Assembly: GCF_037975245.1 (NCBI RefSeq)
Contig: NC_092565.1
Location: 14,785,499 to 14,849,498 of the forward strand
Length of the DNA stretch: 64,000 nucleotides
Origin: Apostichopus japonicus
Lineage: Eukaryota > Echinodermata > Holothuroidea > Aspidochirotida > Stichopodidae
Direction: 5' to 3'
Position numbers and translations under genes: made by a program. Under the pieces are notes generated by a model. The model searched no databases, had not been told where the DNA came from, and saw only the letters and a program-made list of their open reading frames with translations. Shown here piece after piece: positions 59,901 to 64,000 of this stretch. Every line of letters begins with the position of its first letter. Position 1 is the stretch's first letter.

Positions 59901-62734
59901 CAAGAACATGAAAAAAAGAACAATTAAGTAATCCTGTATGCAAATTCAGCTCCTGACCTCTCTAAAATGACAGCTTGGAAATGGAGAAATTAATTTAAAG
60001 GGTGTGAAGACTCACGCAAAAAGAAACATCTAATGCCGGTAATTTGACCTAGTTTTGAATGAGGTGTAACAGAAGTGTTAAACACCACCATCGATCCCAG
60101 AAAATACACACACAGCTTGCTACCGTCGGTAATTAGACACTAGTGTACAGTCAGTACATACAGCTGCGGTCAATACCCACTGCACAGTATACAAACAATA
60201 CAGCGATGGACATCTCAGGTCCAGCTAAAGATAACAAGGTATCACATTTCATTACTGTCTGCATTTTGCAGCGACACGGACAAAACATCACTTGCAAGCA
60301 ACAGAAAGTTAACTTTTTGAGATGGCCGCACACGGTTTGGGGGTGAGCTAGTCTTCAATGCCTTTAAGCAATATATCAACCAAGGTCATAATTGTTGAGT
60401 TCATGCCATGTATTGGAACGGAATGGATCTCTCATTTACTCTGTTAAGCGCCTATAATAAGTTTCTTGCAACAACCATGAGAATTTTGTTCAGACTGCTT
60501 GTCATCTATCTGGAAGCCATTTACCTCGACTACCAAACAAAGTCTATTTGGACACCATGCTTGTAGACAGGAACTTTTCTTCTAGAGAATTTAACTTGTT
60601 GATTCTTCCTATGCAGCGAGTGTTTGTTTTTCAAGTTTTTGCGGGCCTTATAAAACTGCAGATAATTTCGGCAGGAGATGAACAAATACTTAGAAGAGGA
60701 GACCTTAATTATGATTTAGGTAGCAGCTCAGATCTGAATTTCTACTAACAAAAACTAACAATACATGCTCGCTTTTGTTCTAAGAAAAGCACACTGCCTA
60801 CTTAGGACCTCAAGGGGCTCTGTAAATCATTTCTGTTATATCAAATTTGTGCCTTAATTTTCAACTTAAATGATGTTAAACATGTACTGTATACGGTGCA
60901 GTACTAGTTCACAGTTTTTGCAGAAAAACTGCTTGAATATAGTTTTTAATGTAATTTGTTCCATAAACTGTCATATAGTCATCTTAATTGTCATGGTCCT
61001 CATCATCTTCATAAGTCATAACGAGATTTATAAAGTGCCATAATTATATGCTCTGCAGGCTGTACTTGTCACTGGGCAAAACAAACATTTACACCCCCAA
61101 GGAAGGTGTCACAGCCTGAACTTAATTGCCAAACCAAAGCAAGGTTTGAAACCAGTTCTGAACCAAACTGGATTAGAGATTTCTGGCCAAGCTTTATGAT
61201 AATAAAGAGGATAATTATTGTATTTACTGCAGACAGAAGTTTTCACCTAAAATGACCTTTGACCTCCAGAGATAAGAATAGAGTTCTGGTATTAAACTAT
61301 GCTGTATCTACATACTAAGTCCAAAGTTCATAAAAAAACTTAACTTTTGAAGTTGTCTTATTTACAAGCTTTTCAGACTTTCACCTCTGGTGACCTTTAA
61401 TGATCTTTGACTTCCATCACAATTAAACAATATGCCTAAAGTTTATTCCTTTTTGGGTTGAACCATATGCAAAAGTATGAACTTGATCTTTAAGCATTGC
61501 TTTGGAGTTTTTGCATTTATTATATTTCAAGACCTTTGATCTCCAATCAGCTGTGTTCTCACTATGTTCAATCAAAATTGAGTCTTATAAGACTTGCAGC
61601 AAGGGTTGCAGATTGATATGAGTGGAAGCACAAGAGTACCCTTTTTACTTTAGGAGTTGCAGAAAATGGTGATGATGAGGAATCACCAATAACAAGAATT
61701 TTCAGCAACTGCTGGGAAAAAGTTAAACCACTCATATACTGTAGTGGTTAACAACTATATATCACAGAGCAAAGTATATTCTGGAAAAAAATGGTTGCAG
61801 TTGAGAAAAGTCTTTCCAGATTGAAGTGAAACTTTGAATACACTTTTCTACTTATTGCAGGGATGAGCCTGGCCGCCTGGGGTAAAAAAAAAAACGGAAC
61901 TTTGCAAAAATTGCGGTATAGGCTTCAGTTTGCATATGCTACAGTGTGTTAGGATAATGACTTTGTTCCCCCTGCAGGTAGAAAAGAAATCACGGATATT
62001 CCGCGAATTCGCGGAAAAGCTCATGCCTGTTATTGGGCCTCACCTGGAAACTCATCAAAAGCTCCGTTGGGAATGCTAACAGATAACTCTGGTTCGCTGT
62101 GATCCCCAACATCATCTTCGCCATTAGCTTTCGTCGAGGTGAATGTGAACCCGTCGTGTTTCAGATTTTCACTCTTATTTCCTACCAGGTTTACTTCTGC
62201 TGTAAAAGTCATAAAATTTTGAACAAGTCCTTTTTTGTGACTACATGACCTTAATTCTATTTGGTAGTGATTGAGGTACTCAGTTAAGATGCATGGGATA
62301 TGGCAGGAATTAGTAGAAATCAGTTGCCAAAGAAGGGTATAGCCTGAACTTGCTTCAAAATGAACGTATGAGCAGAGGCGAGTGCGTGCTGGAACTTCCA
62401 GAAAAGTTGCACTTTAGTGGTAAATATAGAAATTAATAATGATCTACCTTAATGTTCTACGATGGCATGCATGCTTAAATCGGACTTATTTTCTACTTTT
62501 GATAAGTGTGACTATAACTGCACTTCTTCAAAATCATATTTTTGAAGTTTGGTTGCCATTGAATACTACCAAACATTAATATCTCAATTGATTATCTTCC
62601 CTATAAAATGAGATGACTTTAATACCAAAATTGTCTAGTTGCACAGTGGTAGCGAAAGGTTCTTCAGGATATGTCTCTCTCGTCAAGATGTCATCTATGA
62701 TACCAAACAGGGCAACAGCAGCGACTTCAGTATT
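38834..62734 (-). CDS. Adhesion G-protein-coupled receptor, C-terminal 15 coding exons
   Basis: Fifteen exons join with consistent phases into 541 residues, 5'-incomplete in the window. Boundaries (- strand): 62734-62626, 62199-62044, 59189-58999, 55914-55853, 54285-54153, 52610-52516, 51938-51833, 49982-49829, 47432-47360, 43038-42972, 41566-41469, 41237-41117, 40365-40324, 39729-39658, 38980-38834. Residues 1-200 form a GAIN domain ending in a GPS (C162, W172, W178, C183, C196-S-C198, H200-T201|T202). Residues 218-470 are seven TM helices with the TM3 Cys287/ECL2 Cys361 pair, SSFCWMLAEGVHLY in TM3, the RSALLLMPLLG stretch of TM6 and LFYCAMNSE at TM7. A 70-residue Ser/Lys-rich tail follows. 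Family B2 receptors self-cleave at the GPS and expose a tethered agonist, here TSFSVLLSIG. Subfamily and ligand are unknown; N-terminal domains are outside. Confidence 0.95.
39025..39500. repeat. 75-bp tandem repeat in aGPCR last intron
   Basis: About six units beginning GTTCACAGAACCAGGGAGAG, continuing through GTCAGGCTGC and TTGAATCAGGTA. One unit (near 39310) is diverged. Confidence 0.92.
39658..39729 (-). CDS. aGPCR exon N (cytoplasmic tail)
   Basis: Residues 470-493, beginning VRNAISQYIRRSKD, the usual helix-8-like stretch after TM7. Donor GGA|GTAAGA. Confidence 0.85.
40324..40365 (-). CDS. aGPCR exon M (TM7 micro-exon)
   Basis: A 42-nt exon, residues 456-469, GLFVALFYCAMNSE, matching the GFFVFLFHC-LNSE pattern. 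Acceptor ATTTTTCCCAG, donor GAG|GTAAGT. Confidence 0.93.
41117..41237 (-). CDS. aGPCR exon L (TM6 to TM7 start)
   Basis: Residues 416-455. VRSALLLMPLLGSTHLLSIL is the TM6 signature region; family members usually have LTW where this has STH. Confidence 0.93.
41302..41398. mobile_element. TTTAAAGG-ended MITE, partial copy
   Basis: Right-hand part only, ending GCGAGTCTTCAATGCCTTTA. Same family as 47083-47314 and 59994-60367. Confidence 0.75.
41469..41566 (-). CDS. aGPCR exon K (TM5 end, ICL3)
   Basis: Residues 383-414. INLCILIRVTLVVVKAVKFQ, then the charged AEKESSEKVTQV loop. Confidence 0.9.
41699..42640. repeat. 22-bp minisatellite in aGPCR intron
   Basis: About 42 units of ACCAAAGATAACACCCCAAG plus TT, with variants at AACACC/AAAACC/AGCACC and the CCCA run. 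Confidence 0.95.
42972..43038 (-). CDS. aGPCR exon J (ECL2 and TM5)
   Basis: Residues 361-382. CYLTNDEGHIWFVVIPIL gives the ECL2 cysteine and TM5. Acceptor TTTTCTTGCAG, donor GTGGTG|GTAAGA. Confidence 0.93.
43441..46715. repeat. 63-bp minisatellite, about 52 units, in aGPCR intron
   Basis: The unit starts AGCTTGCTAGATACCTTAAC and ends CATACAGTAAGACAA. Units are almost identical. Because 63 is a multiple of 3, several frames stay open for hundreds of codons. A block of 21 units is repeated with a 1322-bp offset (44635-45955), including a marked 62-bp unit. Confidence 0.97.
47083..47314. mobile_element. TTTAAAGG-ended MITE, short copy
   Basis: Termini TTTAAAGGGTGTGAAGACTC / GAGTCTTCAATGCCTTTAAA form imperfect inverted repeats. 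Internally aligned with 59994-60367 but lacking about 140 bp. No coding capacity. Confidence 0.8.
47360..47432 (-). CDS. aGPCR exon I (TM4)
   Basis: Residues 337-359, LPLIFVVAALAFMMTTPV. Both ends split codons (Gly336, Ile360). Acceptor CTTTTCAG, donor AAAAT|GTGAGT. Confidence 0.88.
48304..48518. mobile_element. Fold-back MITE, arms about 75 bp
   Basis: GGGCCATCAGTCTCAAATCA... on the left returns as reverse complement ...TGATTTGAGACTGATGGCC on the right, with CGATTTAAATCG-type internal palindromes. Ends at ATGGC/GCCAT. Confidence 0.85.
48538..49170 (-). pseudogene. CR1/L2-like LINE fragment, 5'-truncated
   Basis: On the - strand: reverse-transcriptase catalytic motif YADDTQIW, then the LNPSKTEFLL stretch (from about 49130). 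After a frame break comes the C-terminal KLWNSLPNHLK...FKSKLKTYL segment (about 48800-48670). The 3' end is a TTATTATTA microsatellite at 48538-48552, as in CR1/L2 elements. Internally deleted and inactive. Confidence 0.85.
49829..49982 (-). CDS. aGPCR exon H (TM3 to TM4 start)
   Basis: Residues 285-335. LLCQFTTYLL, then SSFCWMLAEGVHLYRQ and HTWVYFAIGW. The acceptor TCTTTCTTCCCGTAG at 49983-49984 is also the founder-like unit of the adjoining 61-bp array. Confidence 0.95.
49985..51516. repeat. 61-bp tandem array, 25 units, homologous to the aGPCR exon H acceptor
   Basis: Regular 61-bp units of the form CATGGTAAATCGGGCAAAGC-AGTTACGGGGAGAAAGATCA (+ strand). The unit aligns with the exon H/intron boundary (GTGGTAAATTGGCACAGCAG|CTACGGGAAGAAAGATC). 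On the - strand each unit reads polypyrimidine CTTTCTCCCC then GTAAC, whereas the real site has GTAGC. Only the exon-proximal unit keeps AG (50042-50043). Confidence 0.95.
51833..51938 (-). CDS. aGPCR exon G (TM2)
   Basis: Residues 250-284. ARYAIHSNLMVSLLLVAVVF matches the IHxNLxxSLL pattern of family B2 TM2. Confidence 0.93.
52516..52610 (-). CDS. aGPCR exon F (TM1)
   Basis: Residues 218-248. LWDEIGSVVTKVG, then the hydrophobic LSISIVALVCALLIYFVL. Donor CTCAG|GTATGT. Confidence 0.9.
53140..54060. repeat. 33-bp minisatellite in aGPCR intron
   Basis: About 28 units of CATGATGTCAGAATGCATGT plus CATGTCCTGTATG. A higher-order block of eight units (264 bp) recurs at 53351 and 53615, then again at 53915. 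Open in frames on both strands because 33 is divisible by 3. Confidence 0.95.
54153..54285 (-). CDS. aGPCR exon E (GPS, cleavage site, tethered agonist)
   Basis: Residues 174-217. IFWKFDGCKI, then CSCTHTTSFSVLLSIG. Cleavage is expected between Thr201 and Thr202 of HTT; family members usually have HLT or HLS. Donor CCAACT|GTAAGT. Confidence 0.93.
55853..55914 (-). CDS. aGPCR exon D (GPS, first half)
   Basis: Residues 153-172 plus two bases of Asn173. EPHCAYFEEEDTDW carries the first GPS cysteine and tryptophan. Donor TGGAA|GTGAGT. Confidence 0.9.
55965..56440. repeat. About 70-bp tandem repeat in aGPCR intron
   Basis: About seven units containing GCCCTGTTTGACCACTAGGA, GGGGACTCTACA and AATAACACACAATACAATAT. 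Confidence 0.92.
56938..58851. repeat. 11-bp minisatellite, 1.9 kb, in aGPCR intron
   Basis: About 174 units of ATCATTACTAC/ATCATTACTAT/ATCCTTACTAC, with occasional length variants. It creates + strand open frames of 600-650 codons rich in Leu, His, Tyr, Ile, Thr and Ser that are not credible genes. Confidence 0.97.
58999..59189 (-). CDS. aGPCR exon C (GAIN, beta-rich)
   Basis: Residues 90-152, including NVTVVIVVTIVKQNESYD and SALIQINTYV, alternating beta strands of GAIN subdomain B. Sequons at NVT, NES and NVS. Confidence 0.88.
59994..60367. mobile_element. TTTAAAGG-ended MITE, long copy
   Basis: Longest of three related copies. Starts TTTAAAGGGTGTGAAGACTC and ends GTCTTCAATGCCTTTAA. No coding capacity. 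Confidence 0.8.
61251..61266 (-). promoter_or_regulatory. DR1-type nuclear-receptor half-site pair in repeat-like sequence
   Basis: TGACCTTTGACCTCC, i.e. AGGTCA-A-AGGTCA on the - strand, a perfect DR1 spacing. Similar motifs (TGACCTATGACCTC near 59540, degenerate near 61390) suggest a dispersed repeat. Function is unproven. Confidence 0.3.
62044..62199 (-). CDS. aGPCR exon B (GAIN)
   Basis: Residues 38-88 with split codons on both sides. Ends SIPNGAFDEFP before donor CCAG|GTGAGG. Acidic loop GEDDVGDHSEPE. Confidence 0.85.
62626..62734 (-). CDS. aGPCR exon A (GAIN, N-terminal part)
   Basis: Residues 1-36 of the visible protein (NTEVAAVALFGIIDD...LDNF). Acceptor TTTTTTACCTGTAG, donor TTTTG|GTATTA. 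Helical, typical of GAIN subdomain A. Confidence 0.8.
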
Positions 62735-62879
62735 CTACAGGTAAAAAATGGCAAATAAGGATGTTAAAAAAAGTGCCTTCTACTATCAATTTTACTTATG
62801 ATCAATAGTACAGCTGTTTGCAAATACCAAATGGATTTCTAAGAGAAGGTACTACTATGTACCAGACATCATAAACACT

Positions 62880-63990
62880 TTCATATGACGAAAGCATTGA
62901 TAAATGCTGAATACCTTTTTACTTTTGTAGGTAATACTATCATGTATCATCCACAGTAACTTACAATAAAAGCATTCCTACAGCCTTGATTTGGTACATA
63001 GCTTGTATGTAATACTACCAGACATCACACACACGTTCCTACAATAAAAGCATTGTTACCTTGCTAGATTCCTGTTTACATTTGTAGGTAATGCTATCAT
63101 GTATCATCAACAGTAACTTATGTTAAAGCATTCCTACAACCTGGATTTTTTATACCAAGCTTGTTTGTAATACTCCCAGACATGACACACACACTTTCCT
63201 ACTGTAAAAGCATTGCTACCCCGCTAGATTCCTGTTTACTTTTGTAGGTAATGCTATCATGTATCATCTACAGTAACTTAAAATAAAATCATTCCTACAA
63301 CCTGGATTTTTGTTACCTAGCTTGTACGTAATACTACCAGACATGACACACACACTGTCCTACGATAAAAGCATTGCTACCCCGCTAGATTCCGGTTTAC
63401 TTTTGTACTACTATCATGTATCATCCACAGTAACTTAAATAAATACAACCTGTATTTGTTACCTAGCTTGTACGTAATACTACCAGACATCACACACAAA
63501 CTTTCCTACGATAAAAGCATTGCTACCCCGCTAGATTCCGGTTTACTTTTGTACTACTATCATGTATCATCCACAGTAACTTAAATAAATACAACCTGTA
63601 TTTGTTACCTAGCTTGTACGTAATACTACCAGACATCACACACAAACTTTCCTACGATAAAAGCATTGCTACCCCGCTAGATTCCGGTTTACTTTTGTAC
63701 TACTATCATGTATCATCCACAGTAACTTAAATAAATACAACCTGTATTTGTTACCTAGCTTGTACGTAATACAACCAGACATCACACACAAACTTTCCTA
63801 TGTTAAAAGCATTGCTACCCTGCTAGATTCCTGTTTACTTTTGTAGGTAATACTAACATATGATGCACAGTAACCTACAATAAAAACATAGTGTTACCAC
63901 CTGCAGTTCTGTTACTTTGTTGGTAATAGTTCCAAACACCACATACAATTACCTCAGATAAATGCATTGCCACCTGCTTGATTGCTGTTT
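62880..63990. repeat. Tandem repeat of about 145-160 bp at the right edge
   Basis: Units carry GCATTGCTACCCCGCTAGAT, then GTTTACTTTTGTA, ATCATGTATCATC, and CATCACACACAAACTTTCCT. Three central units (63382, 63528, 63674) are nearly identical at about 145 bp; flanking ones are older. Runs to the window edge. Confidence 0.9.
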
Positions 63991-64000
63991 ACTTTGTATG

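Overview
This window is animal nuclear DNA. It is AT-rich, its genes have many short exons with GT-AG introns, and it is full of transposon fragments and minisatellites. A Renilla-luciferase-like alpha/beta hydrolase, an ST8Sia-type sialyltransferase and an adhesion GPCR together suggest a marine invertebrate deuterostome, most likely an echinoderm. That assignment is inference.

Layout: (1) 265-1599, + strand: the last two exons of drebrin-like (DBNL), carrying the C-terminal SH3 domain, followed by a 29-bp minisatellite. (2) 11402-4509, - strand: a complete seven-coding-exon sialyltransferase. All splice phases agree and give 410 residues with a type II membrane anchor. A 1.5-kb hAT-like element sits in one intron. 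(3) 12.7-13.25 kb: a fold-back MITE. (4) 14615-16190, + strand: a two-exon, 332-residue Renilla-luciferase-like protein with an intact catalytic triad. (5) 17-20.7 kb: a transposon-rich block with nested hAT-like elements and a subterminal module shared by elements with different ends. (6) 21.2-22.6 kb: a 180-bp tandem repeat. (7) 27.8-30.5 kb: a decayed non-LTR retrotransposon that lacks its 3' part. (8) 31.3 kb: a fragment resembling the SRP68 C-terminus, with an in-frame TGA. (9) 32.6-34.1 kb: tRNA-like units, six of them in a 160-bp tandem array. (10) 62734-38834, - strand: the C-terminal 15 coding exons of an adhesion GPCR (GAIN domain, GPS, seven TM, cytoplasmic tail). Its 5' end lies beyond the window. 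Seven of its introns or intron edges carry different minisatellites.

The genes do not form a pathway. The most unusual observation is in the GPCR: a 61-bp, 25-unit array that is visibly homologous to the splice acceptor and first 28 coding bases of the TM3 exon it abuts. In all units but the one next to the exon, the acceptor AG reads AA. The very long open frames over the repeat arrays (up to about 835 codons) are consequences of repeat periodicity and are not annotated as genes.
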